A program made the translations under genes and the position numbers. 8,507 bases of DNA from Bacteroidales bacterium M2 (GTDB lineage: Bacteria; Bacteroidota; Bacteroidia; Bacteroidales; Muribaculaceae), in assembly GCA_001689415.1 (NCBI GenBank), contig LUJM01000050.1, positions 1 through 8,507 of the forward strand. The letters are read 5' to 3'. How positions within the stretch are numbered: position 1 is the first letter of the stretch; each line of letters starts with the position of its first letter. The notes below the pieces were generated by a model, which was not told the origin of the DNA, did not search any database, and was given only the letters and a program-made list of their open reading frames with translations. This document shows positions 1 to 8,000 of the stretch, one piece after another.

Positions 1-234
1 AAATGCACCGTCTATCTCCAGTTCAATCCCGAAAAACAGCGTCCGACAACATCACTCAACGACCCTCGCGTCAAGGTCGCGGAGGAGTCAAAGACACAAA
101 AGGCGGTCAACAATGACGGGCTGACTAATGAGGCTACCAAGCATGTGGCCGAACCGCTCCAGAAATACCAGACCGCGCCGAAAGACGAAAATCAGGCTAA
201 ACAGCAGCGCAAGCCCAAAGGACCGAAGCTGTAA
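1..234 (+). CDS. C-terminal part of a DUF3945-type protein (5' end outside the window)
   Basis: This is the last 77 codons of an open frame that enters from the left and stops at the TAA at 232-234. It begins KCTVYLQFNPEKQR, which resembles the end of the short beta-rich repeats of Bacteroidales DUF3945 proteins. The rest is a low-complexity, charged tail rich in K, Q, E and P (for example LTNEATKHVAEPL and QAKQQRKPKGPKL). From memory, tails of this kind ('TNEATK..EPL..') are common at the end of DUF3945 proteins in Bacteroidales mobile elements, often next to topoisomerase genes. The family's function is unknown. The assignment rests on tail similarity and neighbours, since the diagnostic domain lies upstream. 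Confidence 0.55.
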   Translation, partial: KCTVYLQFNPEKQRPTTSLNDPRVKVAEESKTQKAVNNDGLTNEATKHVAEPLQKYQTAPKDENQAKQQRKPKGPKL

Positions 235-248
235 CCAAAATCCGCTGA

Positions 249-285
249 AATGACATAAGGGAGGTCCGGAACTCCCGATGTCGTT
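249..285 (+). promoter_or_regulatory. Long imperfect hairpin between the DUF3945-type and topoisomerase-like genes
   Basis: The arms AATGACAT (249-256) and ATGTCGTT (278-285) pair over 8 bp with one G-U. After a small internal loop (AA against G), GGGAG (259-263) pairs with CTCCC (272-276) around an 8-nt loop. No U-tract follows, so it is not a standard intrinsic terminator; it may be an mRNA processing or stability element. Its sequence resembles the hairpin at 1551-1577. The 3' arm, CTCCCGATGTC at 272-282, is an exact reverse complement of 1552-1562. The spacer has no recognisable TAnnTTTG promoter, so the topoisomerase-like gene is probably co-transcribed with the gene upstream. Confidence 0.55.
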
Positions 286-293
286 ACCGCAAA

Positions 294-308
294 AACCACT
301 ATCTCCAA
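294..308 (+). repeat. Leader motif copy 1 (AACCACTATCTCCAA)
   Basis: This 15-nt motif lies 28 nt upstream of the ATG at 337. It recurs in the same orientation as AACCACTATTCCAA at 1618-1631, 7 nt before the DUF1896 ATG, with one base fewer. Its reverse complement matches 1536-1550 at 13 of 15 positions (two central mismatches). It could be an RNA pairing site or a protein-binding site; no family assignment is possible. Confidence 0.5.
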
Positions 309-336
309 AATAATCCATCCGATAAAATTCATAAAT

Positions 337-1407
337 ATGAAACAGAAAAATCTTATAACAGTCGTGACCGACCACGAACTCACGGCTGACACCATCGCCA
401 GAGCTATCGGCGCAAACGAAAAACACGAAGGCTACTACCTTGGCAACGGCTATGCCGTGACATGGACAAACGGCGGGGTCATCGAGGCTACCTTCTCCCC
501 GTCGGAAAATTTCGTGCTCTCCACGACAATGAACAGCCGACAGGTGTATGCCCACAACTTCAAATTCGCCATGCGCGACTATGATGAGCTGGTCGGCTAC
601 AAGAAAACCGAACAGGACAGGAAACAGCTCGCCACAATCAAAGCACTCTGGGGAATGAGCCACACGATCGTCAACGCCATGTCGCCTGAGAGATACGGCG
701 ATTTCGATTTCCTTAACCTCTACTATTTCATCGCCGTTCCGGTGGCAGTGCGCAGGGCATGGCTCCCCATTCTCACAAAGGGGGCAATCCGTCACGGAGT
801 GATCCACGGACCGCAGAACCGCAGGGAATACGAGGATTGGCTCGACAATGAGATTTACAACCGTCTGGTGGAGAAGTCACAGGAGGACACGGAACTCAAA
901 GGTGCTTATGTCATGGAGGAAATGCCCGTGGAGGTGGCAGCTGCCCAAGCTGAAAGCATCGGTATTGAACCGTCCGAAGTTGGTGCTGTTCTCACAGTGG
1001 ACAAAAATGCCATGCGCATAACCGACAGCCAGCCGCTTCTCAATATGCCGCAGATACTCCTTAATGCCGCGGTTGAGCTGGACTTCGACCACATAAAGAC
1101 AATGCAGACCGCCTACGCCCTATACGCGAAGAAACTTATCTCCTATCCGTTCACGGTGCAGAACACCATTCCTTTCGGCGTGTGGAAACTGATGCTCCGA
1201 AACAAGAAAAATCTTCGCTACAACAGCAAGTGGGGCAAAGAGGCCAGACGAATCCGTATGCCGCGCCGCCACAACTTCAAGATGGGAGAAAACGTATATA
1301 ACGGCTTCGGCGTCATAACCACAGGACTCCACCCCACCGACCTCAGCCGCGACGAGGAAAAACTCTACAATCTGATTGTGAAAAGCGTGATTGACGCTTT
1401 CGCATAA
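337..1407 (+). CDS. Shortened, degenerate type IA DNA topoisomerase-like protein
   Basis: This 356-aa protein is about half the length of TopB/TopoIII (roughly 650-700 aa) but follows the same order. Residues 6-53 resemble the Toprim start (ADTIARAIGA, then GNGYAVTW). Residues 114-154 align without gaps to the segment TDAGREGE...RLWISSLTDEAIREG, here AMSPERYGD...RAWLPILTKGAIRHG. Residues 228-279 resemble the region leading into the active site, ending YAKKLISYPFT. Residues 323-356 resemble the HHAxxPTG..LSxDExxLYxLIV block. Y270 matches the catalytic tyrosine. The Toprim Glu is Asp12, the conserved Lys is His13, the DxDxE acids are replaced (S116, E118, Y120), the Arg after Tyr-Pro is Phe272, and the His pair is Gly-Phe (323-324). 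The domain with the LGRVQTPTL-type motif appears deleted. The frame is intact, so it is probably functional in some non-relaxing role such as DNA binding or accessory excision. The ATG at 337 fits the Toprim start. It could also be viewed as a decayed TopB or Exc homologue. Confidence 0.6.
   Translation: MKQKNLITVVTDHELTADTIARAIGANEKHEGYYLGNGYAVTWTNGGVIEATFSPSENFVLSTTMNSRQVYAHNFKFAMRDYDELVGYKKTEQDRKQLATIKALWGMSHTIVNAMSPERYGDFDFLNLYYFIAVPVAVRRAWLPILTKGAIRHGVIHGPQNRREYEDWLDNEIYNRLVEKSQEDTELKGAYVMEEMPVEVAAAQAESIGIEPSEVGAVLTVDKNAMRITDSQPLLNMPQILLNAAVELDFDHIKTMQTAYALYAKKLISYPFTVQNTIPFGVWKLMLRNKKNLRYNSKWGKEARRIRMPRRHNFKMGENVYNGFGVITTGLHPTDLSRDEEKLYNLIVKSVIDAFA
1382..1400 (+). other. Small perfect hairpin at the 3' end of the topoisomerase-like gene
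   Basis: AAAGCGT (1382-1388) and ACGCTTT (1394-1400) form a 7-bp perfect stem around a 5-nt loop, inside the last codons of the gene. Only TTT, already part of the stem, could serve as a U-tract, so termination here would be weak at best. It is recorded as a possible 3'-end element for the upstream transcript. Confidence 0.25.
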
Positions 1408-1484
1408 CCGACACACAAGCTCTGAACCGCTTGATCCATACACAAATTAACACCAATTATCCCGCCCGATTCCGATTTATTTGT

Positions 1485-1492
1485 TAACTTTG
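1485..1492 (+). promoter_or_regulatory. Bacteroidota -7 box (TAACTTTG) driving the leader RNA and the DUF1896/methylase-helicase genes
   Basis: TAACTTTG at 1485-1492 matches the Bacteroidota -7 consensus TAnnTTTG exactly and is followed by C. Initiation would be expected near 1498-1500. No convincing -33 TTTG is seen about 20 nt upstream (1460-1466 is C-rich), so strength is uncertain and an activator may be needed. It lies in the largest spacer of the element segment, 154 nt before the DUF1896 start, and directly precedes the two-hairpin RNA. Confidence 0.6.
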
Positions 1493-1498
1493 CACTCA

Positions 1499-1584
1499 AT
1501 TCAACGTCATAATGTTTTTGTTTCAAATTTATGACTTGGATTTAGTGGTTGGACATCGGGAGGGATACCCGGTGTCCTTTTCTT
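1499..1584 (+). ncRNA. Candidate two-hairpin small RNA or attenuated leader
   Basis: Expected transcription from the promoter at 1485-1492 to the U-rich run at 1578-1584 would give an RNA of about 85 nt. Hairpin 1 pairs 1502-1512 with 1529-1538 (CAA plus GTCATAA against TTATGAC plus TTG, one bulged C). Hairpin 2 pairs 1551-1560 with 1568-1577 (10 bp with one G-U). Between them lies the mostly unpaired linker GATTTAGTGGTT (1539-1550). This linker, with the last bases of hairpin 1, is complementary to the AACCACTAT motifs at 294-308 and 1618-1631. It may be an independent small RNA, or a leader whose terminator controls entry into the downstream genes. The position just downstream of a topoisomerase-like gene recalls RteR of CTnDOT, a short regulatory RNA downstream of exc. 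No sequence relationship to RteR is claimed. Confidence 0.45.
1551..1584 (+). terminator. Terminator-like hairpin in the leader
   Basis: GGACATCGGG (1551-1560) pairs with CCCGGTGTCC (1568-1577) through 10 bp including one G-U, around a 7-nt loop. TTTTCTT (1578-1584) follows at once. A GC-rich stem plus U-run is a good intrinsic terminator. It stands about 52 nt after the expected start site and 55 nt before the DUF1896 ATG, so it would end a short RNA or attenuate the operon. Its 3' arm can instead pair with GGACGCCGG at 1607-1615. Confidence 0.6.
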
Positions 1585-1606
1585 ATATCCCATTGAAAGA
1601 CTCATA

Positions 1607-1615
1607 GGACGCCGG
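1607..1615 (+). promoter_or_regulatory. Alternative pairing partner of the leader terminator arm
   Basis: GGACGCCGG here pairs with CCGGTGTCC at 1569-1577 over 9 bp with a single G-U. This is mutually exclusive with the terminator stem at 1551-1577. The neighbouring AACCACTA (1618-1625) can pair at the same time with TAGTGGTT (1543-1550) as an outer helix. The two folds could switch between termination and read-through, or alter access to the DUF1896 start. Because this strand is made after the terminator, it cannot by itself rescue a terminated transcript unless the polymerase pauses. Confidence 0.35.
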
Positions 1616-1617
1616 CA

Positions 1618-1631
1618 AACCACTATTCCAA
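1618..1631 (+). repeat. Leader motif copy 2 (AACCACTATTCCAA)
   Basis: This is the second direct copy of the motif at 294-308, lacking one C, and lies 7 nt upstream of the DUF1896 ATG. Its first 8 nt are an exact reverse complement of 1543-1550. At this distance, RNA pairing over it could cover the ribosome landing site. There is no Shine-Dalgarno sequence, as is usual in Bacteroidota. Confidence 0.5.
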
Positions 1632-1638
1632 GAACCCG

Positions 1639-2085
1639 ATGAAACAAGATGTTGAATTACGGGAGATGGACGGCTACCGCGTCTATCTTCTGGGTCATCT
1701 GCGTGACCATTATTTTCCCCAGTACACCAATAAAAAATTTGTGGATGCCCGTGTTGACGAGGCATACGACACGTTTGTAACCCTGCGCCTTGAAGGTCAT
1801 GATCCGGTTATTGCACAGGAAATGGCGATGCGCACACTCCTTGCCGGACTGTATGTGTCACGCTATGACATTGTTTACAGCGTCGTAGAGGAAAGCCTGT
1901 GGACACGGCTGCCTGAAGAATACTGGCCCGATTTCGCCGTGCATCTGCTTACAAAGAAAAGCGTGCATGACATTCTTGACCGCTATGAGGTCAACGGCGA
2001 TTTCCTTGACCGCGAAACGCACCAGCCGATGCTGACCGAACTGTTGGGAGAAATATCCGAAATACTTGACGGCTATGAGTTATAA
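1639..2085 (+). CDS. DUF1896 family protein
   Basis: This is a 148-aa, acidic, probably all-helical cytoplasmic protein. It is recognised as DUF1896 from the pattern YRVYLLGHLRDHYF near residues 14-27, the helix AYDTFVTLRLEGHDPVIAQEMAMRTLLAGLYVS (about 43-75, with the conserved small-protein 'A.E.AM..LL.GL..S.YD' pattern) and the LLGEISEIL end. The length is normal for the family (about 140-150 aa). Its biochemical role is unknown. Members are usually found in Bacteroidales mobile elements directly upstream of a giant methylase/helicase, as here. The ATG at 1639 is chosen because the family pattern starts soon after it and the leader motif ends 7 nt before it. The stop codon overlaps the next gene by 11 nt, so the two are probably translationally coupled and may form a partnership. 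Confidence 0.85.
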   Translation: MKQDVELREMDGYRVYLLGHLRDHYFPQYTNKKFVDARVDEAYDTFVTLRLEGHDPVIAQEMAMRTLLAGLYVSRYDIVYSVVEESLWTRLPEEYWPDFAVHLLTKKSVHDILDRYEVNGDFLDRETHQPMLTELLGEISEILDGYEL

Positions 2086-5000
2086 CCGGCTCCAGACAAT
2101 GCGTGACAATATCAATGCCATAAGGCTTGTCCTGCGCCTTGATGTTGAACATCGCAACGCAGAAAATGCCCTTGAACGGGAGATACTGCGCAAGTATGCC
2201 GGGTTCGGAGGCTTGAAATGTATCTTGCAGGACGCCAACGAACTTGCCGATGCCGCCAAGTGGAGTAAGAGCGACATTGAGCTGTTTGCTCCGACGGTTG
2301 AACTGCGCCGTCTTATTCACGACTATTCAAAGGATGACCGGGAGTTTGCCGCATACATGGACTCTCTGAAAGCGTCCGTACTGACGGCTTTCTATACTCC
2401 TGCGCCTGTCATTGATGCGCTTGCCACTTCATTGCGTGAAAGAGGTGTTAAGATTAAAAAGTTCCTTGAACCGTCTGCCGGGCAAGGTGCTTTCATCGAC
2501 TCCTTTCTGAAAAATGAGAATTATCCCGGTGCTGAAACACTCGTCTTTGAGAAAGACTTGCTTACAGGCAAGATTCTATCTGCCCTGCATCCGTCTATCT
2601 CCACCGAAATAAAAGGTTTTGAGCGGATTGACCCTGATTTTGAGGATTATTTTGATGTGGCTGCATCAAATATCCCTTTCGGTGACTTTGCGGTTGCTGA
2701 CCCTCGATATGCCACAAGCAAGGAAATCGCTTACCGTCAGTCAACAAAGGCAATCCACAATTATTTCTTTCTCAAAGCTCTGGACTCTGTGCACGAGGGT
2801 GGTATTGTGGCTTTTATCACATCGCAGGGTGTGATGAACGCTGCCAGCCCCTTTGTGCGCATGGAGCTGATGCGACGCTCTGACCTTGTGGGAGCGGTAC
2901 GATTGCCAAACAACACTTTTTCCGATAACGCTGGAACGGATACAGGCTCAGACTTGATTATCCTGCAAAAGCATACGGATAAGAAAGCGTTGTCGGCAGA
3001 TGAGGAATTCTTTATCCAGTCAATCGTTGACCGTGACACGAAAGCACCGACCAACAAATATTTTGCAGCTTATCCGCAGAATATCATCTGCACCGAGGCG
3101 AAAATCGGCACTGACCCATACGGCAAACCGGCTATCATATACAAACATGAGGGCGGTGTCTATGGTATAGCGAGAGATTTGCGCGATGCTTTGGAAGATT
3201 CTTTGCGTCTGCGTCTGAACCTTGATTTATATAACAACCACGGTATAAAACCGCCCACGCCAGACCCCGCAACACCGACACCTGCGCCCAAGCCCAAAGT
3301 CACAAAAGTCGCAGAAACTCCGTTGATGACGCAATACAAGGAGATGAAGAAACGACACCCGGACGCAATATTGATGTTCCGTGTGGGCGACTTCTATGAG
3401 ATGATGGGTGTTGATGCGGTCAAGGCTTCTGAAATACTCGGCATAACCCTTACGCGCCGACGCAACGGCAAAGCAGGAAGCATTGAACTTGCTGGTTTTC
3501 CGCATCATGCCCTCGACACCTATCTCCCCAAGCTCGTAAGAGCCGGGCAACGTGTGGCTATCTGTGAGCAGCTTGAAGATCCGAAGCAGAAACAAAATGA
3601 AGAATACAAGCCAACGGAGATAATAACGCCACCGCCGACGGTTGAGCCAAAGCCGGATCCCGCCCCTGTTGAACGACCAGCACCGGAAGTCAAGCCACAA
3701 CCGCAGGAGATTGAAACTGACGGTGGACCCGACTTCAACGATAATCCCGACCCGCGTCTGTTCGCCTACAATCTTTTCGGAGAGTTGGAGCCGTTGGAGA
3801 AACCGAAGCGTCAGCCACGCCAGCCAAAGACTGATGAAGATAAGCCGAAACCCACACCGAAAATTGAAATTTCAGATGCTACCGCCAAGAAATTCCGCCC
3901 GCTATCTGAAAAGGAGTTGGAATTTTACGGCTCTCTGAACTGGGAGGACAATCCGCCCATCAACGGCTTCTATGAAACGATGATGAGCATCGCCCACCGC
4001 CAGATGGCGGAAATGGAGGCTGAACGACAGGCGGCGGAAGCTACCAAGAAAGAGATAATCACGGAGAACGGCACTGTCATCGAAAAAACAGAGGGTTATT
4101 TTGTTCCTCAGCCAAGAGTGGCTAAAGTGGAAAAGCCGGAACCCGTCGAGCGTGATATGTCGCCCCGCAAGTTTTCCGAGGACATTCAGCATTTCCACCA
4201 GAACGGCTCAATGGTCGTGGACAACGGTCAGGTCGGCTTTCTTTCAGAGGTTCGCAAGAATGGTGCTACATTCACTCCGCTCCCAATCAAGCCGGAGCAG
4301 GAGAAACGCGCCATGCTCTATATTACCCTGTCGGAAACATATCAGCAACTCTATCACTATGAGGCTGAAACGCATGAGGCTTCAACCGAGTTGCGTCAGC
4401 ATCTGAATGACTATTATGATGAGTTCGTGGACAGATACGGCAACCTCAACGAAAAGCAGAACGCCAAGTTTATCCTTATGGACGCCAACGGCCGTGACGC
4501 ACTCGCGTTGGAACGTGGCGAGAACGGGCATTTTGTCAAGGCTGATATATTCGACCACCCGGTAGCCTTCGCCGTTGACGAGGTTACATCGGTTGACACT
4601 CCGATGGAAGCGTTATCAGCGTCGCTCAATAAATATGGAGAGGTCAACCTCGAATATATGGGCAGTCTTGTAGATATGGAGCAGGACGCGATGATTGACA
4701 GCCTCGCCGGACACATCTTCTACAATCCGTTGGTTGCGAACTATGAGATTGCCGACCGCTTCATCGCAGGAAACGTGGTGCAGAAAGCCGAGGAGGTCAA
4801 GGCGTGGATTGACCGCGAGGAAGCCCGCATCAAGGACTTTCCCGGTTATGACGTTGTTGAGCCGTTCATCGCTTTGTCGAAAGAGTCACTGAAAGCGTTG
4901 GAGGAAGCGACACCGCGCCGCATTACCTTTGACGAACTTGATTTCAACTTCGGCGAGAGATGGATACCGACAGGCATATACTCCGCTTACATGAGTAACC

Positions 5001-8000
5001 TCTACGGTACTGAGGTGAAAATCGTATATGCACCGTCAATGGACGAGTATTCAGTTGATGCCCGACATAAGAACATGAAGATATGGGAGGAATTTTGTGT
5101 CAGAGGTCATTATCGCACATACGACGGTATGAACTTGTTGAAACACGCCCTGCACAACACTGTGCCGGAAATCAAGAAGTGTATCGGTCAGGATGAGAAC
5201 GGACACGACATAAAAGTGCCAGATGCCGAGGCAATCCAGTTGGCAAACACCAAGATTGATGAGATACGTAATGGCTTTACCGAATGGCTGGAAGCTCAGT
5301 CGCCGGAGTTCAAGGAGCAGCTTGTGGATATGTATAACCGAAAGTTCAACTGTTTCGTGCGTCCGCATTACGACGGGTCACACCAGACATTCCCCGCCAT
5401 CAACATGAAGCTGTTGGGTGAGCGTTGCAATGTCAAGTCAATATACCAGTCGCAGAAGGACTGCGTTTGGATGCTCAAGCAGAACGGCGGCGGAATATGC
5501 GACCATGAGGTAGGAACCGGTAAGACGCTGATAATGTGCATGGCAGCGCATGAGATGAAGCGATTGGGTTTGGCTCACAAACCGATGATTATCGGACTGA
5601 AAGCCAATGTAGCCGACATCGCCATGACTTATCAGGCGGCATATCCCAATGCCCGTATCCTCTTTGCCGATGCCAAGAGTTTTGAGGCGAAGAACCGCGT
5701 CAATTTCTTCAATCAGATAAAGAACAATGACTATGACTGTGTGATAATGTCGCACGACCAGTTCGGCAAAATACCACAGTCGCCGGAAATTCAGCAGGAG
5801 ATATTACAGGCTGAACTTGACACGGTAGAGGAAAACCTCGAAGTTGTCAAGCAGCAGGGCAAGGACGTTTCACGCGGTATGCTCAAAGGGCTTATCAAGC
5901 GCAAGGAGAACCTGACCGCCAAACTTGAAACGCTCCAATATCAGATGGAGCAGAACAAGGACAGCATCGTTGACTTCCGGCAGATGGGCATAGACCATAT
6001 TTTCGTGGACGAAAGCCACCAGTTCAAAAATCTGATGTTCAACACCCGCCACGACCGTGTAGCCGGACTCGGAAATTCGGAAGGCTCCCAACGTGCGCTC
6101 AATCTTCTCTATGCTATCCGAACCATTCAGGAACGAACCGGCAAAGACCTCGGTGCTACATTTCTGTCGGGTACTACAATCTCCAACTCCCTCACAGAGT
6201 TGTATCTGTTGTTCAAGTATCTGCGTCCGAAAGAACTTGAAAGACAGGACATCCGGTGTTTCGACGCATGGGCGGCTATCTTCGCAAAGAAAACAACCGA
6301 CTATGAGTTTAACGTAACGAATAGTATCGTGGCGAAGGAGCGTTTCCGATACTTCATCAAGGTGCCGGAACTTGCGGCTTTCTATAATGAGATAACCGAT
6401 TACAAAACCGCAGAAGATGTCGGCGTTGACCGTCCGGCAAAGAACGAGATACTTCACAATATCCCGCCGACACCACAGCAGGAGGAATTTATCCAGAAGC
6501 TGATGGAGTTTGCAAAGAGCGGCGACGCCACAATACTGGGTCGTGAACCATTATCGGAAACCGAGGAAAAGGCAAAGATGCTCATCGCCACGGACTATGC
6601 CCGTAAAATGGCACTGGATATGCGCATGATTTCTCCGACGTATGAAGATGATTCGGACAACAAGGCTTCGCACTGCGCCAAGATGATTGCTGAATACTAT
6701 CATAAATATGATGCTCAACGTGGCACACAGTTTGTTTTCAGCGACCTCGGCACTTACAAGCCCGGCGAGTGGAATGTCTATTCCGAGATTAAGCGAAAAC
6801 TGATTGAGGATTATGGTATTCCGGCGCATGAGATACGGTTTATCCAAGAGTGCAAGACTGAGCGGTCAAGAAAGGCTGTCATTCAGGCTATGAACGACGG
6901 CGATGTGCGTGTGCTTTTCGGCTCAACTTCGATGTTGGGAACAGGTGTTAACGCCCAGAAAAGAGCGGTTTGCATCCATCATTTAGACACACCGTGGCGA
7001 CCCTCAGACCTCACACAACGAGATGGGAGAGCCATTCGAGCGGGCAATGAGATAGCTAAGTTATACGCTGACAATAAGGTTGATGTGATTATCTACGCGG
7101 TTGAAAAGTCACTTGACTCCTACAAGTTCAATCTTTTACACTGCAAGGCAACTTTCATCGCCCAACTCAAAAGCGGTGCTTTGGGAGCGCGAACAATCGA
7201 CGAGGGTTCTATGGACGAGAAGAACGGCATGAACTTCTCCGAGTATATGGCTATACTTTCAGGCAACACCGACCTGCTTGACAAGGCAAAACTTGAAAAG
7301 CGTATAGCGGCGTTGGAGAGTGAACGAAAGTCGTTCAACAAAGGACGCGGCGACAGCGAGTTCAAGCTCCAGACCATTACCCATGACATTGCCAATAACG
7401 AGGCGGCGATTGAGCGCATGAGGGCGGACTGGGAGCGTTACGACAAGGTTGTGCAACGTGACAAGGAAGGCAACCCCATCAACAATCTCACGATTGATAC
7501 CTGCAACCTTTCCGATGAAAAGAACATGGGTATCCACCTGCAAGGGCTGGCGCAGCGCACGGACACCCACGGGCTGTATCAACGTATCGGCGAGGTTTAT
7601 GGCTTCCCGATCAGCATAATATCCGAAAGGGTTGTGTCTGACGGTGTTGAGAAAGTACAGAACCGCTTTGTTGTCGAGGGCCACTACAAATACAAGTACA
7701 ACAACGGTCAGTTGGCAATGGCTGACACCCATGCCGCCTGTATGAACTTCGTCAATGCTCTGGAGAAAATCCACGGCATTATCGCCCAGTACGAGGAACG
7801 CACCGCCAAACTCAAAGCCGATGTTCCAATCCTCGAAGGCATCATGGCAAAGACTTGGGGCAAGGAGGACGAGTTGAAGCAGCTCAAATCCGAACTTGCC
7901 GCCCTTGACCGCAAAATCGCCGCCGAATTAGCCCCCAAGCACGACGAAAAAGATGGTGAGGAAGTCAAGCCTGACACCCAACAGCAGCAACCGGGCAAAG

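Noticed and set aside
88..807. 239-codon open frame on the minus strand
   Set aside because: It lies opposite the DUF3945-type tail, the spacer and the topoisomerase-like gene. Its product is rich in Cys, His and Phe runs with no family pattern, typical of the shadow of a GC-biased gene. The + strand genes have recognisable domains.
1499..1638. Origin of transfer or attachment site in the palindromic spacer
   Set aside because: Inverted repeats alone are not sufficient. No relaxase or integrase gene or nick-site pattern is visible, and the promoter, hairpin and U-run layout fits an RNA better.
2066..2074. TTG start at 2066 for the giant gene
   Set aside because: The ATG at 2075 gives the usual family beginning (MSYNRLQTMRDNI), and nothing favours the extra three residues.
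3320..3583. A separate mutS gene or pseudogene
   Set aside because: The MutS domain I is in frame with, and flanked by linkers of, one continuous 2018-codon gene, with no stop or start at its borders.
3227..3738. Overlapping minus-strand frames opposite the Pro-rich linkers and MutS domain
   Set aside because: They encode Gly/Ser/Cys-rich or Arg/Trp-rich low complexity that mirrors the proline codons of the sense strand.
5870..6457. 195-codon open frame on the minus strand
   Set aside because: It lies entirely inside the helicase region, whose + strand frame carries intact motifs. There is no promoter or family pattern for the antisense frame.
7259..7774. 171-codon open frame on the minus strand
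   Set aside because: It is antisense to the coiled-coil region of the methylase-helicase and shows no recognisable domain, so it is a shadow frame.
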